The notes beneath the pieces were generated by a model. That model was not told the origin of the DNA. It saw nothing but the letters and a program-made list of their open reading frames with translations, and did not search any database. Made by a program: the position numbers and the translations under genes. Shown here one piece after another: positions 26,250 through 35,445 of a stretch of DNA of 60,067 bases (positions are counted from its first letter, which is position 1; the number at the start of each line of letters is the position of its first letter). The stretch is taken from assembly GCA_900545725.1 (NCBI GenBank), contig URAI01000007.1, positions 1-60,067 on the forward strand, read 5' to 3'. This DNA comes from an uncultured Eubacterium sp. Lineage in GTDB: Bacteria > Bacillota > Clostridia > Lachnospirales > Lachnospiraceae.

Positions 26250-28244
26250 TTATTTTGCAAGCAGTTCCATGATTTTATTGCTTCTTGCAATGAAATTAGT
26301 CATCTGTTCAGGTGATAATGGTGCATGGCTTAAGAGTGCGAGGTCGTATAACTGTTCGCATATCATTGGGGTATTTTCACCCTCTTTGTTATCTACGATA
26401 TATTTAACAAGGTCGTTGTTAGCATTAAGAACAAGTGTAAGACCCTGACCACCAAACATTGATGGATCCATGCCCGGCATGCTGTACATCTTCATCATAT
26501 CCTGCATACGTCTGTCCTGTTCGGAAAGAGTAATCATTGATGAGATAGAAGCGTTCTTTAACTTCTCAACCTTTACAACAAGATTATCCTTGTTTAGTGC
26601 TTTTTTAAATGTATCTGTAAGAGTTTCAGTAATATCCTTTAATTCATCTTCTGATGTTTCTTCCTTGAAACTGTCTGAAAGGTCTGCATCAATACGGGCA
26701 AATTTGACATTTTCATTCTTGCTTTCAAGATGTGTGATAAATGGCTGGTCAATATTATGTGTAAGAATTACGGCATCAATGCCTTCTTCCTTAAACATAT
26801 TGATATACTGGCTCTGCTCTGTTTCGTTAGTTACATAGAATACTGTATTTTCATGTTTTTCTTTATTTTCTTCAAGACATTCCTTTAATGTAAGGTACTT
26901 GCCGTCAAGATTCTTAAATATAATGAAATCTTTCATCTTATCATAGAATTTCTCATCCTTTAAGCAGCCAAACTTGATAAATGGATTGATATCATCCCAG
27001 TATTTCTCATAATTTTCTTTATCAGTTTTATACATTCCTGAAAGCTTGTCGCCAACCTTTTTAGTGATATATTCTGATATTTTCTTAACAAATCCATCAT
27101 TCTGTAATGCACTACGTGATACATTAAGTGGAAGGTCAGGACAGTCAATAACACCTTTGAGGAGAAGTAAGAATTCAGGAATAACTTCTTTAATGTTATC
27201 AGCTACGAATACCTGATTGTTGTATAGTTTAATTGTACCCTCGATAGATTCATATTCTGTATTAATCTTAGGGAAGTATAATATACCCTTTAAGTTAAAT
27301 GGATAATCCATATTTAAGTGAATCCAGAAGAGAGGCTCTTTATAATCCTTAAATACTGAACGGTAGAAGTTCTTATATTCCTCATCAGTACATTCATTAG
27401 GATGCTTTGTCCAGAGAGGGTGAGTCTCGTTTAATGCTACAGGACGCTTAACAATCTTAGCCATTTTCTTAGCAGGAACTTTCTCAACAGTTTCTTTTGT
27501 GCCATCTTCTTTTTCGACTTCTTCTGTTACTGCATCCTTTACGAATGTATCAAGGACTGTATCTTTTTCTGTAACTTCTTCTTCAGGAATTTCTTCTGTA
27601 AGCTGACCGGCATCCTCATTTTCAAAGTAAATAGGAAGTGGCATAAATGAACAGTATTTGTCGATTACTTCTTTTGCTTTATATTCATTAGCAAATTCAT
27701 AGCTGTCTTCATTAAGATAAAGAGTTATCTCAGTACCGGGAGTAGTCTTAGTACCGTCCTCCATATCATATTCTGTACCGCCGTCACATGACCAGTGAAC
27801 AGCTTCTGAGCCTTCTTTATAAGAAAGAGTATCAATAGTTACTGTATCAGCAACCATAAATGCTGAATAGAAACCAAGACCAAAATGACCTATAATCTGG
27901 TCTTCATTAGTCTTATCTTTGTATTTTTCAAGGAAAGCCTCTGCACCGGAGAAAGCAATCTGATTGATATATTCGCTGACTTCTTCCTTAGTCATACCGA
28001 TACCGTTATCAATAATCCTGATTGTCTTATGTTCAGGACTTGTCTTTACGATTACCTTGTATTCAATATCATCAGGAGCTTCATATTCTCCTATGAGGTC
28101 AAGCTTCTTTAATTTTGTAATTGCATCACATGCATTTGATATTAATTCTCTGTAAAAGATATCATGGTCAGAGTACATCCACTTCTTGATTATTGGGAAA
28201 ATGTTCTGACTGTTAATTGATAAATTTCCATGTTCGTTTGCCAT
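26250..28244 (-). CDS. htpG: Molecular chaperone HtpG (Hsp90 family)
   Basis: A 664-residue Hsp90. The GHKL ATPase domain shows REL(I)SNACDAI (residues 32-42), DNGIGM (79-84) and GHFGLGFYSAF (119-129). The middle domain has PLFWIHLNMDYPFNLKGILYFP and DNIKEVIPEFL, then DLPLNVSRSALQ, and the C-terminal dimerisation domain follows. It is about 35-40 residues longer than E. coli HtpG because of a highly charged insert at ~209-266 between the N and middle domains (EEIPEEEVTEKD; EEVEKEDGTKETVEK). GGAGGATTATT precedes the ATG. A CIRCE element and a sigma-A-like promoter lie upstream, implying HrcA control. Confidence 0.97.
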   Translation of the reverse strand: MANEHGNLSINSQNIFPIIKKWMYSDHDIFYRELISNACDAITKLKKLDLIGEYEAPDDIEYKVIVKTSPEHKTIRIIDNGIGMTKEEVSEYINQIAFSGAEAFLEKYKDKTNEDQIIGHFGLGFYSAFMVADTVTIDTLSYKEGSEAVHWSCDGGTEYDMEDGTKTTPGTEITLYLNEDSYEFANEYKAKEVIDKYCSFMPLPIYFENEDAGQLTEEIPEEEVTEKDTVLDTFVKDAVTEEVEKEDGTKETVEKVPAKKMAKIVKRPVALNETHPLWTKHPNECTDEEYKNFYRSVFKDYKEPLFWIHLNMDYPFNLKGILYFPKINTEYESIEGTIKLYNNQVFVADNIKEVIPEFLLLLKGVIDCPDLPLNVSRSALQNDGFVKKISEYITKKVGDKLSGMYKTDKENYEKYWDDINPFIKFGCLKDEKFYDKMKDFIIFKNLDGKYLTLKECLEENKEKHENTVFYVTNETEQSQYINMFKEEGIDAVILTHNIDQPFITHLESKNENVKFARIDADLSDSFKEETSEDELKDITETLTDTFKKALNKDNLVVKVEKLKNASISSMITLSEQDRRMQDMMKMYSMPGMDPSMFGGQGLTLVLNANNDLVKYIVDNKEGENTPMICEQLYDLALLSHAPLSPEQMTNFIARSNKIMELLAK

Positions 28245-28333
28245 AATAATCCTCCATTTTGAAAACGTTAATATTTATACTTAAATGTTTAATTAAGTTA
28301 CAGTTTAAATATAACTGTATTTGTACAAGATGT

Positions 28334-28362
28334 AATTTAATACAATAATGACTGAAAGTCAA
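28334..28362 (-). promoter_or_regulatory. Probable promoter of htpG
   Basis: Minus strand TTGACT (28362-28357), 17 bases, TAAATT (28339-28334). It leaves an ~85-base untranslated leader. Confidence 0.6.
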
Positions 28363-28369
28363 GAAAAAA

Positions 28370-28396
28370 TTAGCACTCATTTTATCTGAGTGCTAA
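28370..28396. promoter_or_regulatory. CIRCE element (HrcA operator)
   Basis: TTAGCACTC, nine-base spacer, GAGTGCTAA: a perfect match to the CIRCE inverted repeat bound by HrcA. It lies between the DUF5721-like gene and htpG, both on the minus strand, so htpG is the target. Confidence 0.95.
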
Positions 28397-28527
28397 TAAA
28401 TACAGCGCATATGTAAGAAAATAGCATATTTGCAAGGTTTTTTTGAAATTATTAAAAAAATATTAACTAAAATAAGGTATAAATATTTTCTGAAGATTAT
28501 TATATGTCAATTGTATAAATAAGCCTT

Positions 28528-29028
28528 TTAATTAAGTTCTTCATAGTCAATACCGGCATTATACAGATGTTTTTTTATATAATCATCAAAGGCTGCATCG
28601 ACTGATTTATCCATAGTAAACATATTAAGTGAAGTGCCGGTGGTAATAGTTACACAGCCGTTAAAATATTTTATGTTAATACACAGTGCGTTGATATCAG
28701 GCAGAGAATATGCAAGTGAATAGTCTGATATAATATGTTCACACAGACTGTCAGGGAAAATAAATACAAGTTTCATTGAAGCCGGGACTTTTTTTCCTTT
28801 TATAAGATTAAAGCATACCGGCTTTATATCACTCCATAGAGAATATTTTTTATGTGTGAGCTGTTCATATTCTTCCTGTGTATAATAATCTTTGTTAATC
28901 AGACCATTAATGGAAAAAGTGACAGAGGTTGCTATATCTGCTTCTGATATGTATAGTGTGTCAAAGGTATTCTTAACAAGAAGCTGTGACATAAAGTTTT
29001 TTGTATCTTTTATTGAAAGTGAAATCAT
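28528..29028 (-). CDS. DUF5721-family protein (function unknown)
   Basis: A 166-residue soluble protein, beginning MISLSIKDTKNFMSQLLVKNTFD, that I recognise as DUF5721-like from Lachnospiraceae genomes. A beta-rich middle (YISEADIATSVTFSINGLIN; CVTITTGTSL) is followed by a C-terminal acidic helix. No catalytic residues or membrane segments are evident. It is upstream of htpG on the same strand, but the CIRCE-promoter region separates them, so co-regulation is not indicated. Its own promoter was not identified. Confidence 0.65.
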   Translation of the reverse strand: MISLSIKDTKNFMSQLLVKNTFDTLYISEADIATSVTFSINGLINKDYYTQEEYEQLTHKKYSLWSDIKPVCFNLIKGKKVPASMKLVFIFPDSLCEHIISDYSLAYSLPDINALCINIKYFNGCVTITTGTSLNMFTMDKSVDAAFDDYIKKHLYNAGIDYEELN

Positions 29029-29140
29029 AAATCTCCAATCCGGGAAGACATTATAATACTGATATAATATTGAAAAATAATTATTATAAGTAAATGATGA
29101 AAAATCCCTTTATAAATTATATTAAAACAAAATAAAAATG

Positions 29141-29169
29141 TTGTATTGTTTATATTTTTGGGGTATAAT
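29141..29169 (+). promoter_or_regulatory. Promoter of the double LTA-synthase-like gene
   Basis: TTGTAT (29141-29146), 17 bases, TATAAT (29164-29169). Confidence 0.8.
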
Positions 29170-29181
29170 GATGACTGCGTT

Positions 29182-29205
29182 TTGCGTAAACTTCATTTTA
29201 CGCAA
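29182..29205 (+). promoter_or_regulatory. Inverted repeat just downstream of the promoter
   Basis: TTGCGTAAA (29182-29190), six bases, TTTACGCAA (29197-29205): a perfect 9-bp dyad starting 12 bases past the -10 box, where a repressor operator would block initiation. TTTACA/TGTAAA arms about 29218-29245 may form a second one. Confidence 0.6.
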
Positions 29206-29289
29206 TATTAAAGTCTATTTTACATTGTGGATTTTATTTTGTAAAGTAACAGAATGGAATAGTATTTAGAATTAGAAAAGGATAGGATT

Positions 29290-32200
29290 ATGTCAGATAT
29301 CAGATCAGATGAAAAAAAGTTTAGTTTTACAAAGGTGGAGAGAAAGAAAGCAGGTAAGGTGCTTTATATAATAGGTATGATACTATTATTTATAGCGGTA
29401 TTACTGTTATTTTCACTTAACTGGATGTTTGTAAAGTTTGGACATGTGTCAATTGATTCGACATTGTATACGCTTACAGCTCCTAAGACTGGAACGGATA
29501 CTGCATATATTTGGACATTTTTATATATGAGTCTTCTTCCTACAGTAATAATAGAGCTTGTTGTATGGATTATTACTAATAACTTTTACAAGAAGAATGT
29601 AGTTATGAAAATAAGAACGGACAAAGACAAGCTTAGCATAAGATTATTTCCATTTATGCCTTTAAGAAGAATATTGTTTGGTTTATCAATAATAGCGCTT
29701 GTATGTTCAGGGGTATATGTATCATATGCGAGTGGTCTTACGGCATATATAAAGAGTAAGACAACATCAACGGCTCTCTATGATGATTATTATGTGAATC
29801 CTGCTACAGCTAATATAACATTTCCAGAGAAGAAGAGGAATGTTATATATCTTTATGCAGAATCTCTTGAAAAGACACTTGAATCAAAGGAAGAAGGCGG
29901 AGCAAAGAGTACTAATATTCTTCCTAAGCTTACAGAGCTTCAGAAAAAATATATAGCAGTAGCCAATGAAAAGGGTGAACAGGGTCATGTTGTAAAAGGT
30001 GGAGACTGGACAATGGCAGGAATGGTATCACAGTCATCAGCTACTCCGCTTATGATTAATATTAATTTCTATAACTATAATGAAAATGCAAAGTTTTTAC
30101 CGGGAGCATTTTCATTAGGACAGATTCTTGCTTCTAATGGTTATAAGAATATATTTGTTACAGGTTGTGACAGTAAGTTTGCTGCAACTGACCTTTATTA
30201 TAACCAGCATGGCAATTATGAAATAGTTGATCCGGATGCCGCTAAGAAAAAAGGTTATATACCTGAGGATTATGATGTGTTCTGGGGATATGAAGACCTT
30301 AAGATGTTTGAAATCTTAAAAAAAGAGATTACAGCCAATTATGAAAGCGGACAGCCATTTAATATAACTGCGGCAACTCTTGATACACATGCAGATGATG
30401 TATATGAATGCAGTAATTGTGACAATCAGTATACAGATGTACATGATAAGGTATATCACTGTGCGGATGATCAGATTGCTGAATTTATTGAGTGGTTTGA
30501 GAAGCAGCCTTGTTACGAGGATACGACACTTATAATAAGCGGTGATCATTGCAGTTTTGCAACAACATATTTTGATGACTGTACGGATTATAACAGAACA
30601 GTTTTCTCAATGTTTGTTAATGCACAGGTTGAGAAGAAAGATTATGTTAAGACATTTACAACTCTCGATATGCTTCCATCAACACTTGCAGCAATGGGAG
30701 TACAGATTGAAGGTGACAGGTTAGGACTTGGTACTAATATTTTCTCTGACAGACAGACGCTTGCAGAAGAATTAGGACTTGGTGAACTTAATGAGATGTT
30801 GTCACAAAACAGTGAGTATTATACCAATAACATATTACAGGGTTCTGATAAGGATATTTTAAATGTTTCAATAATGGTTGATGATGCAATTGATATTGAC
30901 AGTGCAGACCAGATGTATGAAACGTATTATGTTAATCCTGATGATGTTGAGTTAACATTCCCTGAAAAGAAACGTAATGTGCTATACCTGTATGTTGAAT
31001 CATTAGAAAAGACATTGGAGACAAAAGAGGATAATGGTGTTGAGACGAAAGAGATAATGCCATATCTTACAAAACTGCAGAAGAATAATGTAACAGTACA
31101 GAATGAAAATGGCGGGCAGGCTTATGTATGTTATGGTGGTGAATATACTATTAAGGGAATGGTTTCCCAGTCGTCAGGCGTACCTTTAAATGACGAGGTT
31201 AATGCTTATGGTTATTCATCTGATTATAAGTTTATACCGGGAACTAAGACTATTGGCGATATCTTAGAAAAGAACGGGTATAAGAACATATTTATATCGG
31301 GATTTGATGCAGCCTTTGCAGCAACAGATAAATTCTATACGCAGCATGGTAATTATGATATTATTGATTATAAAGCGGCTAAGGAGAGAGGATATATATC
31401 ACAGGATTATGCAGCAGGCTGGGGATATAATGATGCTGTAACATTTGAGATAATAAAAGACCAGATTACTAAAGCATATGACAGCGGACAGCCATTTAAT
31501 ATAACGGCAGCTACACTTGATACACATGCAGATGATGTATATGTATGTGATAAATGTTCAGATAAGTTTACTGATGAACATGAAAAGGTATATAACTGTA
31601 TAGATAATCAGATTAAAGAATTTATGGAGTGGTTTGAAAAACAGCCTGCTTATAATGATACGACTATTGTAATTACAGGTGATCATTTAAGTTATGCGAG
31701 TGAATTTTTTACAAAGTTTGATGAAAATTATGACAGAACAGTATATTCAGTATTTATTAATGCACAGACAGATAAGGATACTAAATATCTGAGGAATTTT
31801 TCAACACTTGATATGTTCCCGACTACTCTTGCGGCCATGGGTGTTGAGATTGAGGGAGACAGGCTTGGATTAGGTGCTAATCTGTTTTCACAGGCACAGC
31901 CTCTTACTTCTAAGTTTGGACATCATATATTTAATACTTTCTTAGCAGAAGATTGTAAATTCTATAACAATGTTATAATGCAGCGTGATAAATATACCGG
32001 TGAGATAGATGATCTTGGAATATATTATATTGAAGAACAGACTTCTCTTCCGCAGACCAGGGTGTATAATCATAATGCTGAGGAAGCACCTACAGTACAA
32101 CCTACAACACAGGCTGTACAACAGACTACTCAGGAGTATATAACACAACAGCACATAGAAGAGACAACAGTTGAGCAGACTACAGAGAGTACTACGCAGG

Positions 32201-32403
32201 AGATTACAACAGAAAGTACGACACAGGCCACGGTTGAGGTGACAACGCCAGCACTGACTCAGCCGGTCGAGCCGGCAGCTACACAGCCGTCTACAACAGG
32301 AAATGTTGTAATACCTGATAATACACAGAATAATAATGGCAATGTTGCAATTCCGAATGGTAATAATAACGGTAATAATAATGGGGTTGTCAGTATTCCA
32401 TAG
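29290..32403 (+). CDS. Tandem-duplicated LTA-synthase/phosphoglycerol-transferase-like sulfatase-fold protein
   Basis: A 1037-residue membrane-anchored extracytoplasmic enzyme. Three membrane segments lie at ~23-45, ~75-97 and ~128-150. Two homologous alkaline-phosphatase-superfamily domains follow (~175-490 and ~555-870). Both keep the LTA-synthase/OpgB-type residues: metal-binding Glu (E191; E570), nucleophile Thr (T241 in DWTMAGM; T620 in EYTIKGM), His in TLDTH (H367; H746), and Asp-His in GDH (D419/H420; D798/H799). The paired Cys of the family (CSNC; CDKC) are also duplicated. Residues ~930-1037 are a Thr/Gln-rich then Asn/Gly-rich tail ending in three V-x-IP repeats. Likely action is transfer of phosphoglycerol or a related group to a surface polymer. 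The acceptor is unknown. Confidence 0.85.
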   Translation: MSDIRSDEKKFSFTKVERKKAGKVLYIIGMILLFIAVLLLFSLNWMFVKFGHVSIDSTLYTLTAPKTGTDTAYIWTFLYMSLLPTVIIELVVWIITNNFYKKNVVMKIRTDKDKLSIRLFPFMPLRRILFGLSIIALVCSGVYVSYASGLTAYIKSKTTSTALYDDYYVNPATANITFPEKKRNVIYLYAESLEKTLESKEEGGAKSTNILPKLTELQKKYIAVANEKGEQGHVVKGGDWTMAGMVSQSSATPLMININFYNYNENAKFLPGAFSLGQILASNGYKNIFVTGCDSKFAATDLYYNQHGNYEIVDPDAAKKKGYIPEDYDVFWGYEDLKMFEILKKEITANYESGQPFNITAATLDTHADDVYECSNCDNQYTDVHDKVYHCADDQIAEFIEWFEKQPCYEDTTLIISGDHCSFATTYFDDCTDYNRTVFSMFVNAQVEKKDYVKTFTTLDMLPSTLAAMGVQIEGDRLGLGTNIFSDRQTLAEELGLGELNEMLSQNSEYYTNNILQGSDKDILNVSIMVDDAIDIDSADQMYETYYVNPDDVELTFPEKKRNVLYLYVESLEKTLETKEDNGVETKEIMPYLTKLQKNNVTVQNENGGQAYVCYGGEYTIKGMVSQSSGVPLNDEVNAYGYSSDYKFIPGTKTIGDILEKNGYKNIFISGFDAAFAATDKFYTQHGNYDIIDYKAAKERGYISQDYAAGWGYNDAVTFEIIKDQITKAYDSGQPFNITAATLDTHADDVYVCDKCSDKFTDEHEKVYNCIDNQIKEFMEWFEKQPAYNDTTIVITGDHLSYASEFFTKFDENYDRTVYSVFINAQTDKDTKYLRNFSTLDMFPTTLAAMGVEIEGDRLGLGANLFSQAQPLTSKFGHHIFNTFLAEDCKFYNNVIMQRDKYTGEIDDLGIYYIEEQTSLPQTRVYNHNAEEAPTVQPTTQAVQQTTQEYITQQHIEETTVEQTTESTTQEITTESTTQATVEVTTPALTQPVEPAATQPSTTGNVVIPDNTQNNNGNVAIPNGNNNGNNNGVVSIP

Positions 32404-32462
32404 TTAGTTTTAAATGGCAATGAAGCCTAATAATTATAAGTTCAAAGCCATTATAGGATGGA

Positions 32463-32554
32463 AAAGACCTGTAAGCAGAAATGAACCATTTTCAGAAAGT
32501 CAGTATCAAAATCTGACGATGTAAGAATGGTACATAGAGCTTACAGGTCTTTTT
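32463..32554. terminator. Multi-stem terminator between convergent genes
   Basis: Outer 14-bp stem AAAGACCTGTAAGC (32463-32476) with GCTTACAGGTCTTT (32539-32552), then Ts. Inside, ACCATT (32485) pairs with AATGGT (32526), and GTCAG (32499) with CTGAC (32513). A smaller hairpin (AATGGC/GCCATT, ~32412-32453) lies before it. The complexity exceeds a plain terminator. Confidence 0.75.
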
Positions 32555-32646
32555 ATTTGTATGAAAAATGCAACAAAACATAAAGATTTCATTTTTAAGC
32601 TATAAAATAAATAGTTTTTAATTATTAATAGCACTTAAAGTCAGCT

Positions 32647-33432
32647 TTAAGGCAGTGAAAATTTTCTGTAGGCATAATCAATCAGTTTGAATAGAATCAT
32701 TGATATGATACACAATATGACAATGGATAATGCAACCCAGTCCATTTTAAAAATCTGGCTTCCATATATAATAAGATATCCAAGACCTGAACGTGCCGCA
32801 AGAAATTCACCGATAATTACACCGACGAGTGCAAGACCTATACTGACTTTCATATTGCTTAAAATAATTTTTATGGAATATGGAAGGATGAGTTTTGTGA
32901 GTATATGCTGTCTGTTACCGCCAAGTGTGTATATGAGGCGTATTTTATCAGGGTCTGTTTCCATAAAACCGGTATATATATTTATGATGGTACCAAATAC
33001 AGCAACGGAAACTGCAGTTACAATAATGGTTTTTGGATTATTGCCAAGCCATACTATAAGCATTGGCGCAAGTGCTGATTTTGGCAGGCTGTTTAATACT
33101 ATCAGAAATGGTTCAAGTATTTTTGAGAGAACCGGGTTAAACCACAGTATAATTGCAATACTTATTCCAAGAAAGACAATAAGTGCGAAACTTATAAGTG
33201 TTTCGGCTAATGTTACACAGGTGTGGTATATTATAGAGCCGTCCATTAACATATTTATAAATGTCTTTATAATGCGGGATGGAGAACTGAATATAAATGC
33301 GTCGATTATATGCAGTCGGGTTAATAGCTCCCATAATATGATGATAGCGGTAAAAAGCAGGATACGGGCGGCTGTTATCATACGCTTTCTGTTTCTTGCC
33401 TTAATATAATATGCGTGTTGTAATTCAGACAT
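32647..33432 (-). CDS. ABC transporter permease (SsuC/TauC/ThiX-like)
   Basis: A 261-residue inner-membrane permease with about six membrane helices. It has the cytoplasmic EAA-like loop LIYTLGGNRQHILTKLILP near residue 180. The NSLPKSALAPMLIVWLG segment is typical of nitrate/sulfonate/taurine/pyrimidine-type importers. ATG 33432 overlaps the ATPase stop by one base (TAATG) and has an AAGGAG ribosome binding site; the in-frame ATG 18 bases upstream is less likely. Substrate cannot be assigned. No substrate-binding protein gene is adjacent, unlike most importers of this class. Confidence 0.88.
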   Translation of the reverse strand: MSELQHAYYIKARNRKRMITAARILLFTAIIILWELLTRLHIIDAFIFSSPSRIIKTFINMLMDGSIIYHTCVTLAETLISFALIVFLGISIAIILWFNPVLSKILEPFLIVLNSLPKSALAPMLIVWLGNNPKTIIVTAVSVAVFGTIINIYTGFMETDPDKIRLIYTLGGNRQHILTKLILPYSIKIILSNMKVSIGLALVGVIIGEFLAARSGLGYLIIYGSQIFKMDWVALSIVILCIISMILFKLIDYAYRKFSLP

Positions 33433-34190
33433 TATTCCAGCTCCTTCCATATCATATTAAAATAATCTTTAAATTCGGGTGCAGTTCTTGAATTAAAAGG
33501 AGTACGTTCATCTATGGAAAGGTGTATATTAACAATCTTATTAACTGTGCCGGGTCTGTGAGACAGAATAATTATTGTATCTGCCATGGATATAGCCTCG
33601 GCAATATCATGCGTTACAAGTATGGCGGTTGTATTTCTGGATTTGATAATCTTACCTATATCATCACTAACCTCAAGCCGGGTCTGATAATCGAGTGCTG
33701 AAAATGGTTCATCAAGCAGCAGGATATCAGGTTCAAGTGCAAGAGTTCTTATAAGAGCTGCGCGTTGCCGCATACCACCTGAAAGCTGCGAAGGCTTGCT
33801 GTTCTTAAATTGTGACAGTCCGTAGGAGTCAAACATTTCTTTTACAAGTGAAAGCTTTTCATTGGTACATTTCTTCTGGATTTCAAGACCTAACAGAACA
33901 TTTCTGTATATGGAACGCCATTCAAAAAGATTATCCTTTTGGAACATATGGCCAATATGAAGTGTTGATTCATTGGCTGGTACATTATTTATATATATAG
34001 AACCGCTTTCAGGCTGTATTAAACCGCTTATCAGTGAAAGAAGCGTGGATTTGCCACAACCAGAAGGGCCGACTATAGCAACAAAATCGCCTTCACGTAC
34101 ATTAAAGCTTATATTTTCTAAAGCTTTTGTCTCACCTGCTAAGGTATGGTATGAATAAGAAACATTATTAATAGAAAGAATATTTTCCAT
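33432..34190 (-). CDS. ABC transporter ATP-binding protein (SsuB/TauB-like)
   Basis: A 252-residue ABC ATPase. Walker A is GPSGCGKST, the Q-loop lies in MFQKDNLFEW, the signature is LSGGMRQR, Walker B is ILLLDEPFSALD and the switch is VTHD. RTLALEPDILLLDEPFSALD and SMADTIIILSHRPG are typical of the nitrate/sulfonate/taurine subfamily. ATG 34190, 9-10 bases after GAAAGG, was chosen; a GTG six codons earlier is in frame. It is coupled to the permease through TAATG. The two-gene unit follows tRNA-Thr on the same strand after 170 bases. Confidence 0.92.
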   Translation of the reverse strand: MENILSINNVSYSYHTLAGETKALENISFNVREGDFVAIVGPSGCGKSTLLSLISGLIQPESGSIYINNVPANESTLHIGHMFQKDNLFEWRSIYRNVLLGLEIQKKCTNEKLSLVKEMFDSYGLSQFKNSKPSQLSGGMRQRAALIRTLALEPDILLLDEPFSALDYQTRLEVSDDIGKIIKSRNTTAILVTHDIAEAISMADTIIILSHRPGTVNKIVNIHLSIDERTPFNSRTAPEFKDYFNMIWKELE

Positions 34191-34360
34191 ATAAATCATA
34201 CCTTTCACGATAAAATAATCTGCATATAAACAATGTCTTAACGTAGTGTAGATGGCATGTAACAGCAGAAATGAAATTCTTATAATTTATATTATGGGAA
34301 ACTGATTAAGGATGTGAATGAATTACAGATAGTATTAAGATAAAATAATCTATAAAATAA

Positions 34361-34433
<73 letters not shown>

Positions 34434-34454
34434 CTGTAACATAGTTACTAAATA

Positions 34455-34483
34455 ATTATAAATGTATTAACTGTAAAAGTCAA
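34455..34483 (-). promoter_or_regulatory. Promoter of tRNA-Thr
   Basis: Minus strand TTGACT (34483-34478), 17 bases, TATAAT (34460-34455), 22 bases ahead of the mature tRNA 5' end. Confidence 0.85.
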
Positions 34484-34526
34484 GGTAAAATGAATAATAC
34501 TAAAGGGTAAATGAATAATATTAAAA
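34482..34526. repeat. 22-bp tandem repeat between tRNA-Thr and tepA
   Basis: Two near-identical units, AAGGTAAAATGAATAATACT and AGGGTAAATGAATAATATT, separated by a few bases. They are AT-rich, and their role is unknown. Confidence 0.45.
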
Positions 34527-34574
34527 GAATTGCAGATTATATTAACTATAATAAAGATTCTGGAGGAGTATCTG

Positions 34575-35390
34575 ATGAGGATGGATAGCAAAAAAACAGA
34601 TGTCAGGGATAATGCAGTTGTAAATGAAATACCGAATAAAATTATATCAGGAGATTATACAACAGATAATAGTAATCCTGATAATAATAGTGAGAGTAAA
34701 AATGACAGCAAAAATATACAATCAGAAAAATCCGACCAGAGAATAGAAGAATTTGGACAGGTGACACTTGATAAAAATAAAGCACATGGTAAAATCTATC
34801 TTATGACGATTATTGGTGAGATAGAAGGACATGATGTGCTTCCAGCTTCCAGTAAGAGTACGAAATATGAGCATGTATTGCCGCGGCTTGCAGCGATTGA
34901 AGATGATGAAGATATAAAGGGTGTATTATTTATTATGAATACGGTAGGCGGTGATGTGAGTGCGGGACTTGCAGTGGCAGAGATGATTGCCTCCATGAAG
35001 ACTCCAACAGTGTCACTGGTGCTTGGCGATTCCCATAGTATTGGTGTACCTCTTGCAGTAAGCACAGATTATTCATTTATTGCACCGACGGCGACTATGA
35101 TTATACATCCGGTAAGGATGAATGGAATGATAATAGGTGCGCCACAGACATTTGATTATTTTAAGCTGATACAGGACAGGATAGTTACATTTATATCGTC
35201 ACATGCAGATATAGAAAAAGAGATGCTTGAAAAAATGATGATTAATACGGGCATTTTAACAAAGGATCTTGGAACAATTCTCGTAGGAGAGCAGGCTGTT
35301 TTGCAGGGACTTATAAATGAAGTTGGTGGAATCAGGCAGGCACTGGACAAACTTAATGAGCTGATGGAGAAAAATAATGATATTAAATGA
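34575..35390 (+). CDS. tepA: TepA/YmfB-like ClpP-fold serine protease
   Basis: A 271-residue ClpP-fold (crotonase-like) protein of the translocation-enhancing TepA family. Residues 1-60 are hydrophilic and low-complexity (Asn/Asp/Ser/Lys), longer than in Bacillus. The core has GEIEGHDVLP, FIMNTVGGDVSAGLAVAE and GDSHSIGVPLAVS with the probable nucleophile Ser155. IIHPVRMNGMIIG holds the His at position 178. LVGEQAVLQGLINEVGG is near the end. The start is ATG 34575, ten bases after GGAGG; the TTG-initiated frame upstream lacks a ribosome binding site. B. subtilis TepA is linked to secretion and signal-peptide degradation; the same is only presumed here. Confidence 0.88.
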   Translation: MRMDSKKTDVRDNAVVNEIPNKIISGDYTTDNSNPDNNSESKNDSKNIQSEKSDQRIEEFGQVTLDKNKAHGKIYLMTIIGEIEGHDVLPASSKSTKYEHVLPRLAAIEDDEDIKGVLFIMNTVGGDVSAGLAVAEMIASMKTPTVSLVLGDSHSIGVPLAVSTDYSFIAPTATMIIHPVRMNGMIIGAPQTFDYFKLIQDRIVTFISSHADIEKEMLEKMMINTGILTKDLGTILVGEQAVLQGLINEVGGIRQALDKLNELMEKNNDIK

Positions 35391-35445
35391 TAATACATTA
35401 TAAAATATAATTGAAAATATAAAACAATATATAAAGGGAAGAATA

